This document shows, one piece after another, positions 1 to 5,137 of a stretch of 6,934 nt of DNA (position 1 is the stretch's first letter; each line of letters starts with the position of its first letter). Below the pieces are notes generated by a model. That model saw nothing but the letters and a program-made list of their open reading frames with translations, was not told the origin of the DNA and ran no database searches. Source of the stretch: Clostridia bacterium (GTDB lineage Bacteria; Bacillota; Clostridia; Oscillospirales; CAG-272); NCBI GenBank assembly GCA_900770145.1, contig CAAGJL010000094.1, positions 1 to 6,934 on the forward strand, written 5' to 3'. A program made the translations under genes and the position numbers.

Positions 1-396
1 ACGGGCGATGGTGATCGGCTTTTTCCAGTTTTTCACGACCGGCTTGATGGAATCAATGAGGATCGGCGCACGGAAGACTGTGCCGTCCAAAATCGCGCGG
101 ATGGTGCCGTTGGGGCTTTTCCACATTTCGGAAAGTCCGTATTCCTCCACGCGTTGCTGATTGGGCGTGATAGTGGCGCATTTGACCGCCACACCGTACT
201 TTTTCGTGGCGGTTGCCGCCTCCGTGGTTACCGCGTCCTTTGTGCGTTCCCGCTCCGGCAGTCCCAAATCATAATATTCGGTTTTCAGGTCGACAAAGGG
301 GAACAGCAGTTCCTCCTTGATCATTTTCCAAAGAATACGGGTCATCTCGTCCCCGTCCATCTCCACCAAGGGGGTCGTCATGCGAATTTTTTCCAT
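1..396 (-). CDS. icd: NADP-dependent isocitrate dehydrogenase, eukaryotic-type, N-terminal part (cut by window edge)
   Basis: This enzyme oxidatively decarboxylates isocitrate to 2-oxoglutarate with reduction of NADP+, in the cytoplasm. Only the first 132 codons are present; the family is usually about 400 residues, so the NADP-binding C-terminal part lies outside the window. The visible part aligns by eye without gaps to human IDH1 from residue 10 onward: VEMDGDEMTRI at 11-21, KCATITP at 72-78, MWKSPNGTIR at 91-100, GTVFR at 105-109 and KPITIAR at 126-132. In IDH1 numbering the isocitrate-binding T77, S94, N96, R100, R109 and R132 are all conserved at the same positions, and R132 is the last codon in the window. 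This pattern marks the homodimeric eukaryote-like family, not the E. coli Icd type. The ATG at 396 is chosen because GGAGG lies 7 nt upstream. It follows the TIM-barrel gene by 61 nt on the same strand. Confidence 0.95.
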   Translation of the reverse strand, partial: MEKIRMTTPLVEMDGDEMTRILWKMIKEELLFPFVDLKTEYYDLGLPERERTKDAVTTEAATATKKYGVAVKCATITPNQQRVEEYGLSEMWKSPNGTIRAILDGTVFRAPILIDSIKPVVKNWKKPITIAR

Positions 397-403
397 TTCA
401 ATA

Positions 404-408
404 CCTCC
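404..408 (-). promoter_or_regulatory. Ribosome binding site of icd
   Basis: On the minus strand GGAGG stands 7 nt before the ATG at 396. It fixes the icd start. It lies only about 11 nt beyond the T-tract of the upstream hairpin, so a transcript ending at that hairpin would not include it. Confidence 0.8.
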
Positions 409-419
409 GAAGGAATTTG

Positions 420-452
420 AAAAAGAGCCGGGCGGCTTGCCGCCCGGCTTTT
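420..452 (-). terminator. Rho-independent terminator-like hairpin between the TIM-barrel gene and icd
   Basis: A perfect 10-bp GC-rich inverted repeat (AGCCGGGCGG at 426-435, CCGCCCGGCT at 440-449) encloses a 4-nt loop. A G-U and two A-U pairs extend it to 423-452. On the minus strand it is followed at once by CTTTTT (424-420), the classic intrinsic terminator layout, 6 nt after the TGA of the TIM-barrel gene. On the plus strand it is followed only by a short T run, so minus-strand function is favoured. Because icd begins immediately after it and I see no clear promoter between them, it may be a partial terminator that lowers icd expression by limited read-through. It could also be a 3'-end stabiliser left after processing. 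Confidence 0.8.
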
Positions 453-457
453 CTCGG

Positions 458-1306
458 TCAGTTTTTGTTCAGCGTTCTGGTCGAAACGCGATATGCCCGA
501 TCATAGGCGTATTTGTAAAACTCCGGCAGCGTCATGGCGTTGTATTTGTCATGGTAATGCATCCCCGGCTTGTTGGAAAGCGTCAACTCGCACATCAGGA
601 TGTCCCGATAGCCGACCTTTTCAATGCGATCCATCACGCGGTTCCAGTCCACGATGCCGTCTCCCATGGTCAGGTGCAGGTCATTGTGCCACGGCTCCGG
701 AACCTCCCGCACGCCAAGGTTATCGTTAAAGTGGGTGTGGCAAAGTTTTTCGCCGTAAAGCGCCATCATATCCTTGCCGCCGTTGTAGCACAGCTCGTGC
801 CCCGTGTCAAAGCAGAACCCGCAGCACGGCTCGTCCCAGAATGCTTTCATCACCGCGGCGAGATATTCTTCACCCTCCACGTTTTCAAAGCCCAGTTTGA
901 TCCCCAGTTTGTTGGCTTCCTCCACCACGCGGGAGTAGTTGTCAATGCCGATCTGCGTGGGGGTATGATCCTTGAAACCGATAAAGGTATGAATCACCAT
1001 CACCGGGATGTCGTGCCGGGCGCAGTCGCGGGCGCACTCGATCAGTTCGTTGGTCACGGCAACGCCTTCTTCGCCCTCTTTCCACATCTTATGCACCTTG
1101 GTGAAAGGCGAGTGAATGGACTGATAAAACAGTCCTTTTTTCGCCGCGTCGTTTGCCCATGCGTCGGTGCGGAGCGGGTTCCAGCCCGTAAAGAACGCGT
1201 CAAATCCCGCGTCTTTAATCATATCAAACTGTTCCGTGGTCGCGTACCGATCCGTGTTGCCGAGAATATTGATGCCGAGTTTGTACGGCTTGTTCAGATT
1301 TTCCAT
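458..1306 (-). CDS. Sugar phosphate isomerase/epimerase family protein (xylose isomerase-like TIM barrel)
   Basis: A 282-residue single-domain protein of the AP-endonuclease-2/xylose isomerase-like TIM-barrel superfamily, whose members isomerise, epimerise or dehydrate sugars, inositols and related compounds using a divalent metal. The visible features fit the family. The N-terminal strand is YKLGINILG (8-16), and SIHSPF lies at 63-68. The likely metal and catalytic residues are E141 (GFENVEG), D167 and H170 (CFDTGHE), H192 (CHTHFND), H211 (DLHLTMGDG) and E240 (LMCELTL). The GDGIVDW stretch at 215-221 is typical of the last barrel strands. There is no signal peptide, so it is probably cytoplasmic. 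Its ATG shares one base with the stop of the hydratase gene (TGATG), with AAGGAGG 7 nt upstream inside that gene, so the two are translationally coupled. Substrate cannot be assigned from sequence; hydroxypyruvate isomerase, a tagatose/psicose-type epimerase and inosose dehydratase are relatives. Confidence 0.88.
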   Translation of the reverse strand: MENLNKPYKLGINILGNTDRYATTEQFDMIKDAGFDAFFTGWNPLRTDAWANDAAKKGLFYQSIHSPFTKVHKMWKEGEEGVAVTNELIECARDCARHDIPVMVIHTFIGFKDHTPTQIGIDNYSRVVEEANKLGIKLGFENVEGEEYLAAVMKAFWDEPCCGFCFDTGHELCYNGGKDMMALYGEKLCHTHFNDNLGVREVPEPWHNDLHLTMGDGIVDWNRVMDRIEKVGYRDILMCELTLSNKPGMHYHDKYNAMTLPEFYKYAYDRAYRVSTRTLNKN

Positions 1307-3558
1307 CAGTGGTCCTCCTTGCGCGCTTTGGCGGCATAATCATTCATTAAACATCCCGAAAGGATGATTTCTTTTTCGTTTTGGGTCAGCCCCTTTACAA
1401 AAAGGGTCAGCGGGATTTTGATACCGTCCCGGTTCAGCCCCGTTGCGGGGATTTCCTCTTGCCCTTCTTCGATTGCTTGCCGAATCCCCGGCACAAACAC
1501 AAAATCGCCGGTTTCCAAGGGGAACGGGGCATTTTCGGCAAGGGTAAAGGGCAGAATCCCCCAGTTGATGCAATTGGAGCGATACCGTTTGGTGGCAAAT
1601 TCATAGCAGATGTTGGCAAACCCGCCAAGCACTTTTTGGCAGGACGCCGCCTGCTCCCGTGCAGACCCGTCTCCGGGTCTGTTGGCAAACAGACAGGAGC
1701 CGTACTGCGTGTTTTTTGCCAGTTCCGCGGCGTCACCGAAAGCAGCCAGTGCCAACGCCAATTCTCCGGTAAGCACTCCTTCGCGCCGCGCGGCTTCCGC
1801 CGCCGCTACCGCTTTGGCATTGCTCACATAGTCGGGGCAACGGCGGGAGAGGGTAAATTCCGAGAGCCGGATGGGGTTGGAACGGTAAGAGGACGTCTCC
1901 CCAGAGGGGATGAGTTCGTCCGTGGTGGTGACCGGGTCGCGGATGACCGCGGCAAGGCGCAAGAGCAGATTTTCCGAAAGGGGATACTGGCGCGGCCAGT
2001 CGGTGATATTGGGACCCAGAATCAGGGGTTCCTCCGGTTTCTGGTGCCCGTAGCCGTTGTAAACGCGGTGTGCGTAAGCGGTGCGGTCATAGCGGTATGG
2101 GGGCGGGGTAAACTCGTATTCCGAATCGGTCGCTGCGGTAATGCTCCCGCCGTTTGCCGCAGTTGCCGCAATACTGCGGGCATCCATCAGCGCTACCCCG
2201 GCAAGTTGCCCTTCGCCCGGCTTTGAGCCTTCCCGGTTCGGGAAGTTACGGGTGGTGTGCCGCAAAGAGAGCCCGTTGTTTGCCGGCACGTCTCCGGCGC
2301 CGAAACAGGGACCGCAGAACGAGGGCTTGATCACCGCTCCTGCACGCAGCAGCGCCGCGGTCGCACCGGTTCTGGTCAGTTCCAGGGAGACCGGCACGCT
2401 GGTGGGGTAAACCGACAGCGAAAAATATCCGTCTCCGGTGGTTTTCCCGTCCAGAATCGCCGCCGCTTCCTCAATATTGTCAAACATTCCGCCGGCGCAA
2501 CCGGCAATAATGCCCTGATCTGCCCGCACGCGCCCGTCCGGCAGAATTTTGGAGATAAGGTCAAGGTGGCATTTGCCGAATTTCGCCCGCGCTTCTTCCT
2601 CCACCGCGCCAAGCAGTTCCTTTGCGTGTGCGTTGAAATAGCGGATGGTGTAAGCTTTGGAGGGATGAAAGGGCAGGGCAATCATCGGCTCCACGGCGGA
2701 AAGGTCAATTTCCGCCATGGCGTCATAATACGCCATGTTACCGGGGCGCAGTTCTTTGTAGTCGCCGGGGCGCCCGTGCGTTTCATAATGTCGCTTTACC
2801 GTGTCGTCCGTTACCCAAACGGAGGAAAGGCATGTGGTCTCGGTGGTCATTACGTCAATCCCGTTGCGGAAATCAATGGGAAGCGATGCCACACCGGGAC
2901 CTGCAAATTCCAGCACTTTGTTTTTGGCAAATCCGTTTTCAAATACGGCGCCGATCAGCGCCAGCGCCACATCTTGCGGCCCCACGCCTTTTTTCGGCTT
3001 GCCGGTCAGATACACCAGCACTACTTCCGGCGCCGGAATATCGTAGGTGTTTTTCAGCAGTTGTTTGACCAGTTCCGGCCCGCCCTCACCCACACCCATG
3101 GTGCCAAGCGCCCCATAGCGGGTGTGACTGTCGGAGCCGAGAATCATCCCGCCTGCGCGGGCAAGTTCTTCTCTGGCAAACGAGTGAATCACGCTTTGGT
3201 TGGCAGGCACATAGATGCCGCCGTATCGGCGCGCCGCGGAAAGCCCGAATACGTGGTCGTCCTCGTTGATTGTGCCTCCCACCGCACAAAGGGAATTGTG
3301 GCAGTTGGTCAGCGCATACGGCACGGGGAAAGAGTCAAGACCGCTCGCGCGTGCGGTCTGAATAATACCTACGTAAGTAATGTCGTGGGAGACCAGCGCG
3401 TCAAAGCGCAGGCGCAGGTGCTTGTCGTCGCCTTTGTTGTGCGCGGTCAGAATCTGTGCGGCAATCGTGTATTGCCGTGCGGTTTCGCGGGAGAGGGGCG
3501 CAGTGTTTTCCGGTTTTCCGTCAACCAGATATACGCCATGTCCGGTCAGTCTGATCAT
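1306..3558 (-). CDS. Aconitase-superfamily hydratase, divergent (YbhJ-like) clade; probable aconitate hydratase
   Basis: A 750-residue [4Fe-4S] hydro-lyase of the aconitase/isopropylmalate isomerase superfamily, probably cytoplasmic. In context it would isomerise citrate to isocitrate for the isocitrate dehydrogenase encoded downstream. The catalytic domains carry GSDSHTRYG (141-149), the first cluster cysteine C354 (IAGCAGG), the pair C415/C418 (SFCGPCFG) and TRNFPNREG (437-444 with R438 and R443). The C-terminal swivelling domain carries GDGSAREQAA (629-638) and a KRYRSNCINWGILPF stretch (657-671). All three Fe-S ligands and the serine/arginine pair S632/R634 are present. It departs from canonical aconitase elsewhere: CAGG for CTNS, SAREQ for SSREH, Tyr148 for Asn170 of the DSHTPN motif, and NCHN where HCDH is expected. 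Length and style resemble the poorly characterised YbhJ-type hydratases. The ATG at 3558 has AAAGGG 9 nt upstream and a consensus promoter. A different 2-hydroxy-acid dehydratase activity cannot be excluded. Confidence 0.9.
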   Translation of the reverse strand: MIRLTGHGVYLVDGKPENTAPLSRETARQYTIAAQILTAHNKGDDKHLRLRFDALVSHDITYVGIIQTARASGLDSFPVPYALTNCHNSLCAVGGTINEDDHVFGLSAARRYGGIYVPANQSVIHSFAREELARAGGMILGSDSHTRYGALGTMGVGEGGPELVKQLLKNTYDIPAPEVVLVYLTGKPKKGVGPQDVALALIGAVFENGFAKNKVLEFAGPGVASLPIDFRNGIDVMTTETTCLSSVWVTDDTVKRHYETHGRPGDYKELRPGNMAYYDAMAEIDLSAVEPMIALPFHPSKAYTIRYFNAHAKELLGAVEEEARAKFGKCHLDLISKILPDGRVRADQGIIAGCAGGMFDNIEEAAAILDGKTTGDGYFSLSVYPTSVPVSLELTRTGATAALLRAGAVIKPSFCGPCFGAGDVPANNGLSLRHTTRNFPNREGSKPGEGQLAGVALMDARSIAATAANGGSITAATDSEYEFTPPPYRYDRTAYAHRVYNGYGHQKPEEPLILGPNITDWPRQYPLSENLLLRLAAVIRDPVTTTDELIPSGETSSYRSNPIRLSEFTLSRRCPDYVSNAKAVAAAEAARREGVLTGELALALAAFGDAAELAKNTQYGSCLFANRPGDGSAREQAASCQKVLGGFANICYEFATKRYRSNCINWGILPFTLAENAPFPLETGDFVFVPGIRQAIEEGQEEIPATGLNRDGIKIPLTLFVKGLTQNEKEIILSGCLMNDYAAKARKEDH
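1314..1320 (-). promoter_or_regulatory. Ribosome binding site of the TIM-barrel gene, inside the hydratase coding end
   Basis: AAGGAGG on the minus strand, 7 nt before the ATG at 1306. It is nearly complete anti-16S complementarity and is embedded in the Lys-Glu-Asp codons near the hydratase C-terminus. It decides the start and allows both independent initiation and reinitiation at the TGATG junction. Confidence 0.85.
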
Positions 3559-3567
3559 CCAGGGCTA

Positions 3568-3573
3568 CCCTTT
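3568..3573 (-). promoter_or_regulatory. Ribosome binding site of the hydratase gene
   Basis: AAAGGG on the minus strand, 9 nt before the ATG at 3558. It is weaker than the site of the following gene but well spaced, and it lies within the roughly 25-nt leader predicted from the promoter. Confidence 0.6.
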
Positions 3574-3589
3574 CTATATAATTATTTAT

Positions 3590-3618
3590 ATTATAACTTA
3601 TCAAGAATGAAATGTCAA
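3590..3618 (-). promoter_or_regulatory. Consensus sigma-A/sigma-70 promoter of the hydratase-TIM barrel(-icd) group
   Basis: On the minus strand a perfect -35 TTGACA (3618-3613) and a perfect -10 TATAAT (3595-3590) are separated by exactly 17 bp. The predicted start is near 3583, giving a leader of about 25 nt with no room for a riboswitch. The upstream sequence is A-rich in two tracts (UP-element-like). A promoter this close to consensus should be strong unless repressed; see the palindrome abutting the -35. Confidence 0.88.
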
Positions 3619-3627
3619 TCACAGTGA
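3619..3627. promoter_or_regulatory. Small palindrome abutting the hydratase promoter -35 (possible operator half or site)
   Basis: TCAC-A-GTGA forms a 4+4 bp inverted repeat with one central base, directly upstream of the -35 hexamer of the minus-strand promoter and about 31 bp upstream of the plus-strand promoter's -35. The position would suit a regulator of the divergent promoters. The repeat is short enough to arise by chance, and no regulator gene is in the window. Confidence 0.25.
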
Positions 3628-3630
3628 GCG

Positions 3631-3648
3631 TTTTTTTATACCTTTTTT
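3631..3648. promoter_or_regulatory. Paired T/A tracts between the divergent promoters (UP-element-like or curved DNA)
   Basis: Seven Ts (3631-3637) and six Ts (3643-3648) on the plus strand have centres about 11-12 bp apart, close to one helical turn. They lie upstream of the -35 of both divergent promoters. Phased A-tracts bend DNA and can contact the RNA polymerase alpha subunit, so they may stimulate one or both promoters. Surrounding DNA is much richer in G+C. Function is inferred from composition and position only. Confidence 0.4.
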
Positions 3649-3658
3649 GGCGGGAATC

Positions 3659-3687
3659 TTGCAAAACACCGCCGGTTGTGGTAGAAT
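3659..3687 (+). promoter_or_regulatory. Extended -10 promoter of the DNA glycosylase operon
   Basis: TTGCAA (3659-3664) and TAGAAT (3682-3687) are separated by 17 bp, with an extended -10 TG at 3679-3680. Predicted transcription start is near 3694, leaving a leader of only about 15 nt before the glycosylase ATG at 3710, with the ribosome binding site almost at the 5' end. The next two genes follow with 7- and 5-nt gaps, so this is probably the promoter for all three. Confidence 0.75.
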
Positions 3688-3696
3688 ACAGAGGTC

Positions 3697-3701
3697 GGAG
3701 G
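3697..3701 (+). promoter_or_regulatory. Ribosome binding site that decides the glycosylase start
   Basis: GGAGG lies 8 nt before the ATG at 3710 but only 2 nt before the in-frame ATG at 3704. The spacing favours 3710. The longer in-frame extension back to a TTG at 3647 would begin upstream of the predicted promoter and is rejected. Confidence 0.75.
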
Positions 3702-3709
3702 TGATGAAA

Positions 3710-4216
3710 ATGGTGCTTGGCGCCGCATTTTTCCGCCGGAGCGCCGTTACGCTGGCGCCGCTGCTGGTCGGTAAACTGCTTTGCCGGAAAACGGACGGAA
3801 AAACGTTTTGTTACCGTATCACCGAAACCGAGTGCTATTTCGGGGAAGAAGATACCGCCTGCCATGCGCATAAGGGGCGCACTCCGCGCACCGATACCCT
3901 GTATGCCGCCGGCGGAATTGCGTATGTGTATCTCTGCTACGGGATGCACAGTCTGCTCAATTTTGTCACCGGAGAAGAGGGACACCCGGAGGCGGTGCTT
4001 ATCCGCGGGGTGGAGGGGATTTCCGGCCCCGGCAGGGTGACAAAGGCGCTGGATATTACCGTGGCGCAAAACCGCCTGCCGCTCCTCAGAAAAAACGGAC
4101 TTTGGGTAGCGGACGACGGTGCGCCCGCCCCGGAACTGATTGCCACACCTAGGATAGGGATTGATTATGCCGAAAAGGAGGACAGGGAGCGCCTGTGGCG
4201 CTATCTTGCAAAATGA
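3710..4216 (+). CDS. mpg: DNA-3-methyladenine glycosylase, alkyladenine (AAG/MPG) family
   Basis: A monofunctional base-excision repair glycosylase that flips out and removes alkylated or deaminated purines such as 3-methyladenine and hypoxanthine, leaving an abasic site. The 168-residue product carries the AAG fold signatures in order. ITETECYFGEEDTACHA (37-53) contains the probable catalytic E41, Y43 and H52 (E125, Y127 and H136 in human AAG). TPR at 58-60 precedes AYVYLCYGMHSLLNFVT (71-87) with the intercalating Y74 and N84 (Y159 and N169 in human). LIRGVE (97-102), SGPGRVTKALDI (105-116) and RIGIDYA (148-154) follow. All expected active-site residues are present. It is shorter than the usual bacterial protein of about 195-200 residues: the N-terminus is brief and the C-terminal tail after RIGIDYA ends in LWRYLAK. 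It therefore looks complete but compact. It heads the plus-strand group. Confidence 0.93.
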   Translation: MVLGAAFFRRSAVTLAPLLVGKLLCRKTDGKTFCYRITETECYFGEEDTACHAHKGRTPRTDTLYAAGGIAYVYLCYGMHSLLNFVTGEEGHPEAVLIRGVEGISGPGRVTKALDITVAQNRLPLLRKNGLWVADDGAPAPELIATPRIGIDYAEKEDRERLWRYLAK

Positions 4217-4223
4217 GGGTTCT

Positions 4224-5132
4224 ATGCGGATATTATTGATTTCGGATTTGCATTTTTCTGCGGATATTTCCCCTGCGGAATACGAAAAACAATACCCCGG
4301 CGCGCGTGCTTCCGCGGCAAGCGGACCGCTGCTGGGGTTTCTCCCGTCCGAGCGGATGGAAAAGATGATTTCGGTGATTGAAAAAGAACACGAAGCCGCC
4401 CCGCTGGATGCGGTGATTATCCCCGGAGATTTGTCGATTGACGACTATCCTTTTCGGCGTTTGGGTATCAACTGGTGCGAGAAATTCAAGGATCTGTATC
4501 TTCCGCGCTTTCCTGCGCCGACCTTTGTGATACCGGGGAATCACGACAGCTATCCGGAGGAAATCTGGCACGGAATATTCGGCAAGTCAAGGCAGTTTTC
4601 CGCCGTCCTTGACGGGTGCCTTTTCCTGCTGGCGGATACTTATCGCGATCCCGCAAAAAGCGCTTCCGGATCCCCATATACTCCGCTTGACCTCGCGTGG
4701 GCGAAAGAGGAAATGGAAAAACACCCGGGTCTGCCGGTGTTTTTGGTGGCGCATTACTTCCGCCCGGAATCGGAATCGCAGGACTTCCTTGACTTTCTTG
4801 CCGATAATCCCCGTATCGTAATGCTTTTCATGGGGCATTCGCACCGGTTTGAGGTGCGGCGGCTCCCACAGGAGGCAGGCGGAAAACCGCTGGTGGACAT
4901 CGGTGCTTTTTCCTATTATACCAAACCTACCAACGGCGTGTGGGATTTTGACATTTTTGACCCGGAGTGGCGCTGGGGCTATCAGATTCTGGAACTGACG
5001 GCAAGCGAGGCGGCAACGTATCACGTTTTTCCCGCCGTGACCTATCGCGCTCATAACGGCATCTTTGCCTTTGAACAGAAAACCACCGAAAGAATAACCG
5101 TTCCGCTTTGCCGGGACGGAGAAAGCGGGTAA
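4224..5132 (+). CDS. Calcineurin-like metallophosphoesterase, substrate unknown
   Basis: A 302-residue cytoplasmic-looking protein of the calcineurin-like metallophosphoesterase superfamily, dinuclear-metal enzymes that hydrolyse phosphomono- or diesters. All family motifs are in place: SDLH with D8 and H10, GDL with D69 (IIPGDLSIDD, 66-74), GNHD (105-108), VAHY with H177, and GHSH (204-207). The C-terminal part contains GAFSYYTKPTNG (227-238) and probably completes the beta sandwich. There is no signal peptide or membrane segment. The ATG at 4224 is chosen because the protein then begins MRILLISDLH, as in many relatives, and GAGGG overlapping the preceding gene's TGA serves as ribosome binding site. 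An in-frame start at 4161 would overlap the glycosylase gene by 56 nt and add a non-family extension. The 7-nt gap to the glycosylase and 5-nt gap to the peptidase indicate co-transcription. Substrate (cyclic nucleotide, nucleic acid, phospholipid or other) cannot be told. Confidence 0.9.
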   Translation: MRILLISDLHFSADISPAEYEKQYPGARASAASGPLLGFLPSERMEKMISVIEKEHEAAPLDAVIIPGDLSIDDYPFRRLGINWCEKFKDLYLPRFPAPTFVIPGNHDSYPEEIWHGIFGKSRQFSAVLDGCLFLLADTYRDPAKSASGSPYTPLDLAWAKEEMEKHPGLPVFLVAHYFRPESESQDFLDFLADNPRIVMLFMGHSHRFEVRRLPQEAGGKPLVDIGAFSYYTKPTNGVWDFDIFDPEWRWGYQILELTASEAATYHVFPAVTYRAHNGIFAFEQKTTERITVPLCRDGESG

Positions 5133-5137
5133 TACTG

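Noticed and set aside
317..1339. 340-codon plus-strand open frame spanning icd, the hairpin and the TIM-barrel gene
   Set aside because: It crosses two real minus-strand genes and a terminator, with no family resemblance.
2257..3627. 456-codon plus-strand open frame opposite the hydratase
   Set aside because: Antisense shadow with no domain signal. It would also run through the intergenic promoter region, and the opposite strand carries complete aconitase-family motifs.
3647..3709. N-terminal extension of the DNA glycosylase from a TTG codon
   Set aside because: It begins upstream of the predicted -35/-10 and of the ribosome binding site, and the extra residues are not family-like.
3559..3709. 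Possible riboswitch or leader peptide in the divergent intergenic region
   Set aside because: Predicted leaders are only about 25 nt and 15 nt, too short for a riboswitch, and no short reading frame with a ribosome binding site fits.
3521..4069. 182-codon minus-strand open frame across the intergenic region and the glycosylase
   Set aside because: It overlaps the 3' strand of a clear AAG gene and the hydratase promoter and start; the translation shows no known motif.
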